From: JAQBQB01 sp963846925
GTDB taxonomy: Bacteria > Gemmatimonadota > Gemmatimonadetes > Gemmatimonadales > Gemmatimonadaceae
Direction: 5' to 3'
Assembly: GCA_963846925.1 (NCBI GenBank)
Contig: CAWJXW010000005.1
Coordinates: 248,001-312,000 of the forward strand
Length of the DNA stretch: 64,000 bases
Position numbers and translations under genes: made by a program. This document shows, piece after piece, positions 1 to 11,000 of the stretch. The notes beneath the pieces were generated by a model. That model was not told the origin of the DNA, did not search any database, and saw only the letters and a program-made list of their open reading frames with translations. The stretch's first letter is position 1; each line of letters begins with the position of its first letter.

Positions 1-37
1 TGACGCACACCCTGTCCACCACCAGGAGAGCGTTGTC

Positions 38-3000
38 ATGAGAACAGTCGCACGAGGTCATTCCGGCCGTTGGCTATCACGAGCCCTCGGACTCTCGCTG
101 CTCGTCGCGCCGTGTGGAGTCCGCGCGCAGCAAGCGGTCATCACCGGCCGGGTGTCGGCCGCCGAGTCGAACGAAAACCTCGCCGACTCGCGTGTGATGA
201 TCGTGAACTCGAGCACGGTCACGCAGACGAACTCCGAGGGGCGCTACACGTTCCGCAACGTTCCCACGGGGACGATCGAAGTCCGCGTCATCCGTGTCGG
301 GTACCAGGAGCAGAAGAAGTCGGTCGCCGTCGCGCCGGGCGCGTCGGTGACGCTCGACTTCTCCATGAAGGCGGCGGTGGTCCAACTCCAGGAAGTCGTG
401 ACGACGGCGACGGGCGACCAGCGCAAGGTCGAGATCGGCAACGCGCTGTCGACGATCAGCGCGCCGACGCACGTCGAGCAGGGCGCGGTGTCGAACATGG
501 CCGACCTCCTCGTCGCCAAGGCACCGGGGGTGGTCATGGCTCCGCCCAACATGAGCGGCTCGGCCCCGGTGATTCGGATCCGCGGACTGAACTCGCTCAG
601 CCTGAGCAACGCGCCGATCATGATCGTGGACGGCGTGCGGTTCTTCTCGAGCTCGATCAGCCCGGGCGTCGGCGGAACGAACCAGAGTTTCATGAACTCG
701 CTCTCGCCCGAAGAGATCGAGGACGTGGAGATCGTGAAGGGGCCGTCGGCGGCGACGCTCTACGGCACGGACGCGGCCAACGGCGTCATCGTGGTAACGA
801 CCAAGAAGGGGCGCGCCGGGTCGTCGCGGTGGAACTGGTTCGCGTCCACCCAGCGCGTCGAAGACCGCAACAACTATCCGGCGACCTACGCGCTGTGGGG
901 ACACAACCCCACCAACGGCAAGGTCGCCCGGTGCGAGCTGGCGACGATGACGCCGACCACGTGCGTCGTGGACAGCACGACGTCGTTCGACCTGTCGGCG
1001 ACGCCGGGAATCACGCCGATCGCCAACGGCATGAACACCAACTACGGCGGTCAGGTGTCCGGCGGCAGCGACGCCGTTCGCTACTTCGTGGCCGCCGACC
1101 TGTTCAACGAAGTCGGCCCATACAAGATGCCGGGGTTCGCGCAGCAGTGGCTCGCCGATACCGCCAAGTCGAGCGTTCGCGACGAGTGGATCCACCCCGA
1201 GGCGTTCCAGCGGCAGAACATCCGCGCGAACGTCAGCGCGAGCGTCTCGCCCAAGTTCGACGTCAACGTTTCCACGGGGTTCTCCAAGTCCGACCAACGC
1301 CTGCCGCAGGTGGACAACAACGTCAACGGCATCGGCGGCATGATGTATTTGACGTACGGCACCAACCACGCCGGGTTGGACTACAATCCGGTCGGCGCGC
1401 TCGGCGAAGACCTCCACGGCTACGCGAGATGGACGCCCGCGTCCGCGTTCCAGTACGTGAACGAGACGGGCATTCAGCGCATCACGGGCAGCGCCGACGC
1501 GCAGTGGCGGCCGCTCAGCTGGTTGCAGAACCAGGCCGTCGTCGGCGTCGACCTTGCGGACGAGATCTACTTCAGCATCTGCCGCTTCACCGAGTGCCCG
1601 GCGTTCGGTTCCAACCGCGCCGGATTCGTGAACGACGAACACGACAACGACCGCGCGTTCACGGTGAAGCTGGTGAGCAACGCGTCGTGGACGGCCAGGC
1701 CCTGGCTCAACCTCAAGACGACCGGCGGCGCTGACTACCTCAACAACGAGAGCGATTTCTCGCGCGCCAGCGGCAGCACGCTGCCTCCGGCGGCGCAGAC
1801 GGTCGGCGCGGGCGCCGTGAAGAGCGCCTCGGACGGCCAGCAGAGCGCAACCAAGACGCTCGGCGTCTACGTCCAGGAGCAGGCTTCGATCCGCGACCGC
1901 ATGTACCTCACCGCGGCGGTGCGCTCCGATCAGAACAGCGCGTTCGGCACGAACTTCCAACGCGTGTTCTATCCGAAGGTGAGCCTCTCGTGGATCCTGT
2001 CCGACGAGGCGTTCTTCCCGAAGTGGAGCTTCGTCAACCAGTTCCGCCTGCGCTCGGCGTACGGCCAGTCGGGCGTGCAGCCGGGGTCGACCGACGGGCT
2101 CCGGCGCTTCTCGACCACGACCGTCGCGATCGCGAACATCGACACGCCAGGTCTGATCGAAAGCTCGCTCGGCAACCCGAACCTCAAGCCCGAGACGTCG
2201 GGTGAGTTCGAGGGTGGGTTCGAGACGCGCGTGTGGGGCAATCGCGCGAACATCGACTTCACCTACTACAACAAGAAGACGAAGGACGCGCTCATTTCGC
2301 TCCCCATCGCGCCGTCGGCGTCGCCGTCGGCGACGAGCGTGCGCACGAACCTCGGCGGCGTGCAGAATTCGGGCTACGAAGCGCAGATCAACGCCACGTT
2401 CATCGACACGCGGCGGTTCGGATGGGACGTGACCATCGCGGCGTCGCACAACAGCAACAAGGTGCTCTCGCTCGGCGTCGACCCGGCGGGGAATCCCAAC
2501 AAGACGATCGGCACGGGAGCACGCGCGACTCGGTCGGGTTCCCGGTGAACGGCCTGTTCCTGCGGCCGTATCGCTTCACCGACGCGAACGGCGACGGCAT
2601 CGTCCAGACGACCGAGCTCACGGTCGACACGGGCGTCGTCTACCGCGGGTATTCGTTCCCGCGCGACCTCCTTTCCATTCAGAACGGAATCGACCTGCTC
2701 TCGCGCAAGCTCCGCATCACGGCGAGCCTCGACTACAAGGGCGGCTTCAACCTGCTGAACAACACCTGGCAGTTCTTCTGCCAGCAGGCGCCGCAGGCGT
2801 GCGAAGAGAACGAGATCGCGTCGACGCCGATGTGGCGTCAGGCGCGAGCGGTGGCAAACCTCTACGGCACGACGGTGAACGGCACCAAGTTCACGTCCCC
2901 CGGCGGCTATTGGGAGAACGGCCAGTTCTGGCGTTTGCGCGAAGTCTCCGCGTCGTTCACGCTGCCGAACACGTGGGCGAACCGTCTCCGCGCGCGCGAC

Positions 3001-3156
3001 GCGAGCTTCGTGCTCGCCGGCCGCAACCTGCACGTCTGGACCAAGTACACCGACATCGATCCGGAAGCGAACTACTCGACCGGCGACGTCCAGACCGATT
3101 TCATCACCACCGGACCGCCGACGTACTTCGAGTTCCGGCTCAACCTCCACTACTAA
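38..3156 (+). CDS. SusC/RagA-type TonB-dependent outer membrane receptor, copy 1 (one frameshift)
   Basis: Predicted outer-membrane importer that works with the SusD-like lipoprotein encoded next to it and is energised by TonB; the substrate is unknown. An AGGAG ribosome site lies just upstream of ATG 38. Residues 1-30 are a signal peptide ending at VRAQ, residues 32-115 a carboxypeptidase-regulatory-like domain, and residues 117-260 the plug, with the family signatures LQEVVTTATG, IRGLNSLS, IMIVDGV and GPSAATLYGT. The rest is the beta-barrel, which ends in RLNLHY, a typical barrel-closing aromatic terminus. The frame opened at 38 stops at 2548, but the homologous sequence continues in another frame to 3156, so a single indel lies near 2515-2525. 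With it corrected the length, about 1,040 residues, is normal. Very similar to the copy at 5187. The family call is secure; the substrate is not known. Confidence 0.93.
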
Positions 3157-3175
3157 CCGACGAGGACGACTTCAC

Positions 3176-4543
3176 ATGATGAATCGCATGAATCGCCCTC
3201 GGTGGGCATGGATCCCGGCCGTCGCCGCGGTCGTCGTGGCGACCGGCTGCAGCTGGAAGGAGGAGTTGCTGGCGCCGCAGAATCCGAGCGTCATCGACCC
3301 GGCGTCGGTGAATTCGCCCGCCGCCGCCGAGGCGGTGCGTGTCGGCGCGTTCGGCCGTCTCAAAGGCATCACGGCCGGTGGAGAGACCACGTGGCTCTAC
3401 GGCGGCCTGCTGACCGACGAATGGAAGTCGAGCGACACGTTCTCGCAGCGCAACGAGACGGACCAGCGCACGGTGCAGACGAACAACGCGAACATCCAGG
3501 GCGCGTACACGACCGTCCAGCAGTCGCGCGGATTCATCCGGACGGCGATCGACTTCCTCAACAAGTACACGCCCGATTCGACGCGCAACATCGGCCAGAT
3601 GTACATGGCCGCCGGCTTCGCGGAGCTCACGATCGCCGAGAATTTCTGCAACGGCGTGCCGGAGACGTACACGACGAATGGCGTGTACGTCTATGGCCCG
3701 CAGCTCACGACGGACTCGATCTACAAGCGCGCGGGATTCTTCTTCGACAGCGCGCTGGCTCGGAGCAACGGCAGCGACGCGCTGTCGGTGGCACAGAAGC
3801 AGGCGCTGCTCGTCATGCGCGCGCGTGTGCTCGTGGATCAGGGGCAGTTCGCGAATGCGGCGGCCCTCGTTCCCGTGACCGCCGTGCCGACCAACTTCCA
3901 GTATCTATTGACCTTCGACCAGGCGACGGGCGACAACCAGATCTGGAGCCTCAACATCAGCGCCGGCCGATACACGGTTGGCGACAGCTTCGACGTGACG
4001 GGAGTCATCAAGAACGCGTTGCCGTTCGCGTCCGCCGGCGATCCGCGCGTGGCGGCGGCGAACACGAAGAAAGTCGGCTTCGACGGGACGACTGGGCTGT
4101 TCAGCCAAGGCGTGTTCGCGCTGCGCACCGACCCGGTTCCGTTGGTCTCCGGCATCGACGCGCGGTTGATCGAGGCCGAGGCGAAGCTCAACGCGAACGA
4201 CTTCGCGGGGATGATGACGATCCTCAATGCGCTGCGCACGAGCGCGCAGAAGCTCGGGAACCTGAACGTCGCGGCGATGGCGGCGATCGCGACGACGCCG
4301 GCGACGAAGGACGCGGCGGTGACGCTCTTCTTCCGCGAGAAGGCGTTCTGGACGTTCGGCCGCGGCCAGCGATTGCCCGACGAACGGCGCCAGGTGCGTC
4401 AGTACGGTAGGACGCAGGACCTGGTGTTCCCGGTCGGATCGTTCTTCAAGGGAGCGTCGTACGGGACGGACGTGAACTTCCCGGTGACGGACAACGAGAA
4501 GACGAACCCGAATTTCCAGGGGTGTATCGATCGGAAGGCGTAG
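3176..4543 (+). CDS. SusD/RagB-like outer membrane lipoprotein, copy 1
   Basis: Surface lipoprotein partner of the SusC receptor upstream (19-bp gap, same strand), predicted to capture substrate at the cell surface. Residues 1-25 form a lipoprotein signal with lipobox VATGC and Cys25 as the lipidated residue. Landmarks shared with the second copy at 8382 are KEELLAPQNPSVIDP after the signal, DTFSQRNETD, the ALVEAEAKL-like stretch (here LIEAEAKLNANDFAGMM) and a C-terminal VRQYGRTQD block. At 455 residues it is near family length, and the frame is intact. An 8-bp repeat array begins at the base after its TAG stop, followed by a terminator hairpin at 4618. The fold assignment is secure from the pairing and landmarks; the ligand cannot be predicted. 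Confidence 0.92.
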   Translation: MMNRMNRPRWAWIPAVAAVVVATGCSWKEELLAPQNPSVIDPASVNSPAAAEAVRVGAFGRLKGITAGGETTWLYGGLLTDEWKSSDTFSQRNETDQRTVQTNNANIQGAYTTVQQSRGFIRTAIDFLNKYTPDSTRNIGQMYMAAGFAELTIAENFCNGVPETYTTNGVYVYGPQLTTDSIYKRAGFFFDSALARSNGSDALSVAQKQALLVMRARVLVDQGQFANAAALVPVTAVPTNFQYLLTFDQATGDNQIWSLNISAGRYTVGDSFDVTGVIKNALPFASAGDPRVAAANTKKVGFDGTTGLFSQGVFALRTDPVPLVSGIDARLIEAEAKLNANDFAGMMTILNALRTSAQKLGNLNVAAMAAIATTPATKDAAVTLFFREKAFWTFGRGQRLPDERRQVRQYGRTQDLVFPVGSFFKGASYGTDVNFPVTDNEKTNPNFQGCIDRKA

Positions 4544-4599
4544 ACCGGTGGACCGGTGGACCGGTGGACCGGTGGACCGGTGGACCGGTGGACCGGTAG
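4544..4599 (+). repeat. 8-bp tandem repeat ACCGGTGG, locus A
   Basis: Seven head-to-tail copies of ACCGGTGG (the last is ACCGGTAG) start at the first base after the TAG stop of the SusD-like gene. The unit contains the palindrome ACCGGT. The period of 8 is not a multiple of 3, so every forward frame reads the same octapeptide TGGPVDRW and every reverse frame PPVHRSTG, with no stop codon. Related arrays are at 10863, 13784, 22130, 27509 and 28794. Confidence 0.95.
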
Positions 4600-4617
4600 A
4601 CGGGTCAAGAACAGGCC

Positions 4618-4655
4618 GCCGCGCGCTTCGATTTCCGGAGCGCGCGGCTAGTTTT
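4618..4655 (+). terminator. Rho-independent terminator after the first SusC/SusD pair
   Basis: A perfect 10-bp GC stem (4618-4627 pairing with 4639-4648, core CCGCGCGCT / AGCGCGCGG) with an 11-nt loop is followed within 4 nt by TTTT. It sits 75 nt downstream of the SusD-like stop. The rest of the gap to 5187 holds no convincing gene: there is a TATACAAT-like promoter element near 4876-4883 and a triplicated GTTCGAAGTC direct repeat near 5090-5145. Confidence 0.75.
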
Positions 4656-5186
4656 GGCCCCGTGTTGGCCGAGCCACGTCAGGGATAGGCCGCCTTGCGT
4701 GCGCGCCGCGCGAGGGCTAAAATCGGCGGCTGAGCCGCATGATTTTCCCAGCCGCGAGCGGCGCGAAGCCAAGCCAAGCAAGGACGCTTCATCGTCCCGT
4801 CCCGTGTTCCGGGAACGCGGACGAACGATTCGAGGTTAGTCTCCGCGCGAAGTGGGGTCGGTCCCTTTGGTATATCGTATACAATGTCCCGCAGGGTGAA
4901 TGGGGACAGGATCTTAGAGCGGTTTCGTAAATACGCGTTTGTGGTCGTGTCCCATGTGACGTCGCGGCGGCGCCATGGGTTAGACCGTCGAGACAGTTCC
5001 TCCCTGCGCCGATCCCGGTCGTCGCAGGGCGCAGGTTGTTCGATGACGCAGGGCGCACCGAACGCGGTGCGGAACGACGCGGGACCACGTTGTTCGAAGT
5101 CGGTTCTTGTTCGAAGTCCGTTCGTTCGAAGTCCGTTCATAGAAGTCGTGGACGCTCGTAGTTCAAACTCCCTAAGGGGCGAACCA

Positions 5187-8100
5187 ATGCGATTGACTCC
5201 CTCGAAGCGCGCAGGGTCCGGACTCGTTCCGATCCTGGCAGCTGCCACCCTCCTCGCGATGCCTGCGGCGCTGCGGGCACAAGGAACCGTCACGGGGCTG
5301 GTGACGACTGCAACCAACGAACCGCTCAGCGACGCACGCGTCATGGTGGTGAACACCAGCCTGATCGTGCCGACCGGTGCCGACGGACGCTACACCATCC
5401 GTAACGCGCCGACCGGCAACATCGAGGTGCGCGTGCTCCGCGTCGGCTACCAGGAGCAGAAGAAAGCGGTAGCGGTGAGCGCCGGCGCTTCGGTGACCGT
5501 CAACTTCCAGATGAAGCAGGCGGTCGTTCAACTGCAGGAGATCGTCACCACGGCCACGGGTGACCAGCGCCGCGTCGAAATCGGCAACTCGGTCTCGACG
5601 CTCGGCGACGTCAACCAGAAGGTCGAGACGACGCCGATCACGAACATCGGCGACCTCCTCGTCGCCAAGGCTCCGGGCGTCGTCGTCCTGCCGGGCACCA
5701 TGACCGGCTCCGCGCCGACGGTCCGCATCCGCGGCCTCAACTCGCTCGCCACCAACGGCAGCGGCATCAGCAACGCCCCGATCTACATCGTCGACGGCGT
5801 CCACATCTCCGCCGGCTCGATCAGCCTCGGCACCGGCGGAATCCAAAGCAGCTTTCTCAACGATCTGGACCCGAACGAGATCGAGGACATCGAGATCGTG
5901 AAGGGTCCGTCGGCCGCGACGCTCTACGGTACGAACGCGTCGAACGGCGTCATCGTCATCACGACGAAGAAGGGACACGCCGGCGCGACGCGCTGGACGT
6001 GGTATGGAGAGGGCGGTGGCGTCAGCGACCGCAACACGTATCCGACCACGTACGCGTCGTGGGGCCACGATGCGACCGGCAAGCTCACCCGCTGCACGCT
6101 CGTGAGCGAAAGTCAGGGCTCGTGCTTCCTGGACAGCGTCACGTCGTACAACGTGCTCATGAATCCGTTGACGTCGCCGATCCACCTCGGCCACCACGAC
6201 GGGTATGGCATGAACGCGAGCGGCGGCTCGGATCAGGTTCGCTTCTTCGTCAGCGGCGACATGGGCAACGAGATCGGACCGGTCTTCATGCCGCAGTTCG
6301 CTCGCCGCACGCTCGACTCGCTCGGCACGCCGGCCAAGGACGAGTGGATCAACCCCGAGGCGTATCAGCAGTACAGCATGCGCGCCAACCTGAGCGCCGC
6401 GTTCTCGCCGAAGTTCGACTTCAACGCGAACGCCGGCTTCTCGAACCTGAACCAGCGCTTTCCGCAGACCGACAACAACACGTTCAGCTACATCTACAGC
6501 GCGCTCAACAACCCGGGCTTCAACCGCAACGGCCCGACAGGCAGCGCCGGCCTCGGCTTCACAGAGGCCCAGACGGTCGACAACGTCTCGAAGGTGGCCG
6601 TGTACCGTAACGGCTACGGCGGGTTCAGCCCGGCGCAGACGTTCCAGGTCTACAACACGAACGGTACGCAGCGCTTCATCGGCTCGGCCGACGCCACGTG
6701 GCGTCCGCTCGCCTGGATGACCAATCAGGCGACGGCCGGCGTCGACCTCGCCGACAACGTCTTCGTCGGCATCTGCCGTTTCGCCGAGTGCCCGAACTCC
6801 GGCACGCAGCGCCAGGGCGCGATCAGCGACCAGCAGACGAACCTCCGCAACTTCAGCGCGAAGATCACGAGCAACCTGACGTGGCAGGCCACGTCGACCG
6901 TCAACTTCAAGACGACGGTCGGTACCGAGTACGGCCAGAGCGAGCAGGACGGCGTGAACGATCGCGGCACGAACCTGCCGCCGGGTGCGCAGACGGTCGG
7001 CGCCGCCGCGGTCGTGACGGGCGGCAACACGCTCCAGACGGTCACCAAGATCCTCGGCTACTACGGCCAGGAGCAGGCGTCGGTTCGCGACCGCCTCTTC
7101 CTCGTCGTCGCGGCCCGCACGGACCAGAACAGCGCGTTCGGTACCAAGTTCCAGCGCGTCATTTATCCGAAGGCGAGCATCTCGTACATCATCAGCGACG
7201 AGAGCTTCTTCCCGCACTTCGATTGGTTGAACCAAATGCGTCTGCGCGGCGCGTACGGCGCGTCGGGCAACCAGCCGGGCAGCACCGTCGCCCTCCAGAC
7301 GTTCAACGCGAGCACGGCGAACATCGGTACCGCCGGCGGAACGGCCGGCACCGACACGCCGGGCCTTCTCGCCGCGGCATTGGGCAACCCGAACCTCAAG
7401 CCGGAACGCTCAGTCGAGACGGAGATGGGCTTCGAGACCAGCGTGTTGAACAACCGCATGCACTTCGACTACACGTACTACTCGAAGAAGACGCACGACG
7501 CCCTCGTGTCGCAGCCGATTGCGGCATCGTCGCGGCGCCTCGACGCTGTCGGTCGTGAAGAACCTCGGGTCGGTCGCCAACAGCGGCCACGAGCTCTCGG
7601 TCAACACGACGATTCTCGATCGCCGCGCGCTCGGGTGGGACGTGACGCGTCGCCGCGTCGCACAACTCGAACAAGATCATCGACATCGGTAAGGACGCCG
7701 CCGGTAAGGCGCTCCCGACGATCGGCACGGGCACGACGCGCGACTCGATCGGCGCCTCGATCAACGGCTTCTTCACCCGGCCGTACACGTACGCCGACAA
7801 CAACCACGACGGCATCATCACGCCGGACGAGGTAACGGTCGAACCCGAACTTCGAGTACGTCGGCTACTCGGTGCCGCGCGACATCTTCTCGGTCACGAA
7901 CGGCATCGATCTCTTCGGCCGCAAGCTGCGCCTCACGGCGCTCGCCGACTACAAGGGCGGGTACATCCTGTACAACCAGTCGGGCCAGTTCTACTCGCAG
8001 AACTTCGCGACGTGGTACTCGAACAACCTCAAGACCACACCGCTCTGGGACCAGGCTCGCTCGGTCGCCAACTCGAGCGCCAAGAACCCGACGGCGTCGA

Positions 8101-8357
8101 CGCAGGGCTACCTCGAGAACGGCCAGTACTGGAAGCTGCGCGAAGTCTCGGCCGCCCTCACGCTGCCGAACTCGGTCGCCAACAAGATCCGCGCGCGCGA
8201 CGCGCAGGTCGTCTTCTCCGCGCGCAATCTGCAGACGCATACCAAGTACACCGGTACGGATCCGGAAGCGAACTACAGCGCCGGTGACACGCAGACCGAC
8301 TTCTCCACGACCGCTCCGCGCACGTACTTCCTGGTGCGCGCGAACCTCCACTACTAA
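5187..8357 (+). CDS. SusC/RagA-type TonB-dependent outer membrane receptor, copy 2 (several frameshifts)
   Basis: Second SusC-type receptor, paralogous to the gene at 38 and followed by its own SusD-like gene. I place the start at ATG 5187 because it is preceded by AGGGGC and opens a clean signal peptide (hydrophobic stretch VPILAAATLLAMPAALRA, then QG); an earlier in-frame ATG at 4884 would add about 100 basic, non-signal residues. The carboxypeptidase-regulatory domain covers roughly residues 33-112, followed by the plug signatures LQEIVTTATG, IRGLNSLA and GPSAATLYGT and then the barrel, which ends RANLHY at 8357. The frame breaks near 7530-7545, 7645 and 7838-7850, and reading across the breaks restores continuous similarity to copy 1. 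The breaks probably reflect base-call indels, although a decaying duplicate cannot be excluded. Confidence 0.9.
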
Positions 8358-8381
8358 ACCGAGTCCGAGGACGATTCTGAT

Positions 8382-9777
8382 ATGAAGAGACTTATAGATC
8401 GTGCCGGGCGGGTGACCACCGCGATCGCGGTGGTCGCCGGGAGCATGCTCCTCGGCGCGTGTAGCGTGAAGCAGGAGTTGCTGGCGCCGCAGAACCCGGG
8501 CGTCATCGACCCGGGCAGCGTCGCGAACACGGCCGCCGCCGACGCGCTGTACGTCGGCGCGCTCGGCCGCTGGAAGGCGTCGATGAACGGCGGCGGCAAC
8601 AACACCGAAGCGCTCTGGAACTGGCAGGCGCTGTTCACCGACGAGTTGCAGTCGGGCGACACGTTCTCGCAGCGCAACGACGCCGACTCGCGCAACCTGG
8701 CGACGAACGACGGCGTGCTCACGCCGATCTACCAGGCGCGCGCAGCAGGCGCGCGGCCGCGCGCGCGACGCCATCAACGGCCTCCTCGCGTACGACCAGA
8801 CAGCCGCCGGCAAGCAGCACGTCGGCGAGATGTATCTGGCGATGGGCTACATCGAGATGGAGCTCGGCGAATCCTTCTGCAACGGCATTCCGTTCGGCGA
8901 GACGGTCGGCGGCGTGCCGCAGTACACGCAGCCGCTCACCGACGCCGACGTCTTCAAGCACGGCGCTGGCGCGACTCGACACGGCGCTCACGTTTCTCAC
9001 GGCAACGGCCGACGCGCCGTCGTCAAGCAGGCCGTCCTCGTCACGCGCGGCCGCGATCAAGGTCGATCTCGGCGATTTCGCCGGCGCTGCCGCCGAGGTG
9101 TCGCTCAGCGTTCCCACGAGCTTCCAGTACAGCTTCGACTACACCCAGACCACGTTCGACAACGAATGGTGGATCATGGGCACGAGCGTGAAGCGGTACA
9201 CGCTCGGCGACAGCATCAACGTCGCCGGGCCGATCGCCAACGCGATTCCGTTCGCGCGCCTCAACGACCCGCGCGTCAAGGTCCTCAACTCGGGCGCGCC
9301 GGGCGAAGACAACGTCACGATCTTCATCGATCAGGGGAACTGGGGTCGCGACGATCCGATTCCGCCGCTCTCGGGCATCGACGCGCGCCTGGTCGAGGCC
9401 GAGGCGAAGCTCCAGGCGAACGACATCGCCGGCATGATGACGATCCTCAACACGCTGCGTACGACCCAGCAGACGCTTGGGATCTTCAAGCCGGCGACCA
9501 TGGCGGCCCTCGCCGACGCCGGCCGACAAGACGACGGCGACGGATCTCTTCTTCCGCGAGAAGGCGCTCTGGCAGTTCGAGCGTGGCTTCCGCATGGGCG
9601 ACCTGCGCCGCCTGGTTCGCCAGTACGGCCGCACGCAGGACAAGGTCTTCCCGACCGGTAACTTCACGCGCAACGGCACGCCGTCGGGCCAGTACGGATC
9701 GCAGGTCGCGTTCCCGGTTCCGGACGCACGAGTTGAACAACCCGAACTTCCACGGCTGCCTCGATACCAAGGCGTAA
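8382..9777 (+). CDS. SusD/RagB-like outer membrane lipoprotein, copy 2 (several frameshifts)
   Basis: Lipoprotein partner of the SusC receptor that ends 24 bp upstream. The lipoprotein signal has lipobox LLGAC with Cys27. Homology to copy 1 is obvious in KQELLAPQNPGVIDPGS, GDTFSQRND, ESFCNGIPFGE, DARLVEAEAKLQAND and RRLVRQYGRTQDKVFP, and the terminus NNPNFHGC-LDTKA matches NPNFQGC in copy 1. These blocks fall in different frames, so at least four single-base breaks are needed, near 8745, 8965, 9525 and 9735. A strong terminator follows at 9801. The tandem SusCD arrangement without an adjacent polysaccharide-degrading enzyme means the substrate class is unassigned. Confidence 0.85.
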
Positions 9778-9800
9778 TCGCCGCGGAGTCAAGACGACTG

Positions 9801-9834
9801 CGGGGGGAGTGCCAATCGGCGCTCCCCCCGTTTT
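9801..9834 (+). terminator. Rho-independent terminator after the second SusC/SusD pair
   Basis: A 13-bp hairpin (CGGGGGGAGTGCC pairing with GGCGCTCCCCCCG, one G-T wobble) with the 4-nt loop AATC is followed directly by TTTT. It lies 24 nt after the SusD-like stop and before the converging M23 peptidase gene. Confidence 0.9.
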
Positions 9835-9861
9835 CGTTGACGTCAGGCCCCCCGAGAAATG

Positions 9862-10917
9862 TCAGCGCTTGGCGACGTGCGCCGCGGAGCGCTTGCGGGC
9901 GGTCGCGTTCGAGGCGCCGTGCACCGGCGCGGGTGCCGTCACAAACGGCGGTCCGAGGGACAACAGATCAGCCGGATCGATTGTCAAAGCTCCAAAGCGC
10001 GCGCTCCAGTGCAGATGCGGTCCGGTCACGCGCCCTGTCGCGCCAACCTTCCCGATCTCCTGGCCCTTCTCGACCGTGTCGCCGATCGCCACCTCCGGCT
10101 GGCTCATATGGAAGTAGCCCGTGACGAGGCCGTCGCCGTGGTTGATGTACACGACGTTCCCCGCGAGGAAGAACGTGTCCACGAGCGCCACGACGCCGCG
10201 GTTCGCGGCGTAGATCGGATCGCCCATCGCGCCGCGATAGTCCACGCCGAGGTGGCTGCTCGAGACGCGGCCGTTGAAGACCCGGCCGCTGCCGAACTTG
10301 CTCGTCACCTTGGCGCTGCGGGGGCGCGCGAAGGGCGCCTGCCAGAGCGCCGGCGTGTCCTGTGCCTTGTGCCCGACGTCCCGCGCCAGCTCGTTCTCAT
10401 GCTCGACGCGTGCCTCGGTGGCAGAGTCCGGGCGAGCAGTGAAGCGCGGGTCGACGCGCAGTCGACGCGCGCCGGGCGCGCGTCCTCTCGACCCCATCGG
10501 CGGCGGGGGTGGCGCGTGGTGCGGATACGGGAGCTTGAGTCGGAGGGTATCCGACTTCCCCGACGCCCGCGCGATCACCACATTTGCGACGACGGAGTCC
10601 GACACCTCGACAGGAATGGCCCCGAGCGCTTGGAGCTTTTCCTTTCCCGCCTCGAGGAAATGCAGGGGCTCGCCGGCCATCTCTCCCACAACGGACACGA
10701 CCGAGTCGGCGTGCCCGTCGAGTCGGTCGATCGTCAAGCGAGTAAGCGTCCCACCGCCGGGTCGGCTCGGCGTCATCGTAAGACGCGGCGTCTGAGCATC
10801 ACCGCTAGTTCCCACCGAGGCCGTCGCCGCGAGTGCCAACGCAACAAGCCGGTTGATCAGCGAACCGGTCCACCGGTCCACCGGTCCACCAGTCCACCGC
10901 CAGTTAAGTGTTCTCAT
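9862..10917 (-). CDS. Secreted M23-family metallopeptidase (LytM/NlpD type)
   Basis: Predicted zinc endopeptidase acting on peptidoglycan cross-bridges outside the cytoplasm. Starting at ATG 10917 gives 351 residues. A hydrophobic signal-like segment (LINRLVALALAATASVG) covers residues 20-36. A proline-rich linker lies around 131-141, and the catalytic M23 domain runs from about 200 to 330 with zinc ligands HLGVD (His222, Asp226) and HLH (His301, His303). Unusually, residues 8-18 (WTGGPVDRWTG) are encoded by the 8-bp repeat array at 10863-10902, so the repeat lies between the start codon and the signal core. The upstream in-frame start at 10998 would add 27 residues and is less likely. It converges on the terminator of the SusCD operon. 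Function is confident at family level. Confidence 0.88.
   Translation of the reverse strand: MRTLNWRWTGGPVDRWTGSLINRLVALALAATASVGTSGDAQTPRLTMTPSRPGGGTLTRLTIDRLDGHADSVVSVVGEMAGEPLHFLEAGKEKLQALGAIPVEVSDSVVANVVIARASGKSDTLRLKLPYPHHAPPPPPMGSRGRAPGARRLRVDPRFTARPDSATEARVEHENELARDVGHKAQDTPALWQAPFARPRSAKVTSKFGSGRVFNGRVSSSHLGVDYRGAMGDPIYAANRGVVALVDTFFLAGNVVYINHGDGLVTGYFHMSQPEVAIGDTVEKGQEIGKVGATGRVTGPHLHWSARFGALTIDPADLLSLGPPFVTAPAPVHGASNATARKRSAAHVAKR
10863..10902 (-). repeat. 8-bp tandem repeat, locus B, inside the M23 peptidase 5' coding end
   Basis: About five copies of the ACCGGTGG unit (read here as CCACCGGT), two of them altered. The array is in frame with the M23 gene and encodes WTGGPVDRWTG just after its start codon. 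Confidence 0.85.
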
Positions 10918-11000
10918 CGGATAGTATTGCACGTTACTAGCATAGACGGGGCGCCGAGCGGTTCGGCAACCCGACGGCCCGCAATGGGTACGAACCAACG

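Noticed and set aside
77..2449. Long open frame of about 790 codons on the - strand opposite the first SusC gene
   Set aside because: It is an antisense shadow of a GC-rich gene: it is Arg/Val-rich without domains, and the + strand carries clear family motifs. The same applies to long frames opposite the second SusC gene (5172-7235) and the kinase (15448-18282).
4884..5186. N-terminal extension of the second SusC protein from ATG 4884
   Set aside because: It adds basic non-signal residues; ATG 5187 has a ribosome site and opens a proper signal peptide.
38..9777. Polysaccharide utilisation locus
   Set aside because: No carbohydrate-active enzyme or HTCS/anti-sigma regulator lies beside the SusCD pairs.
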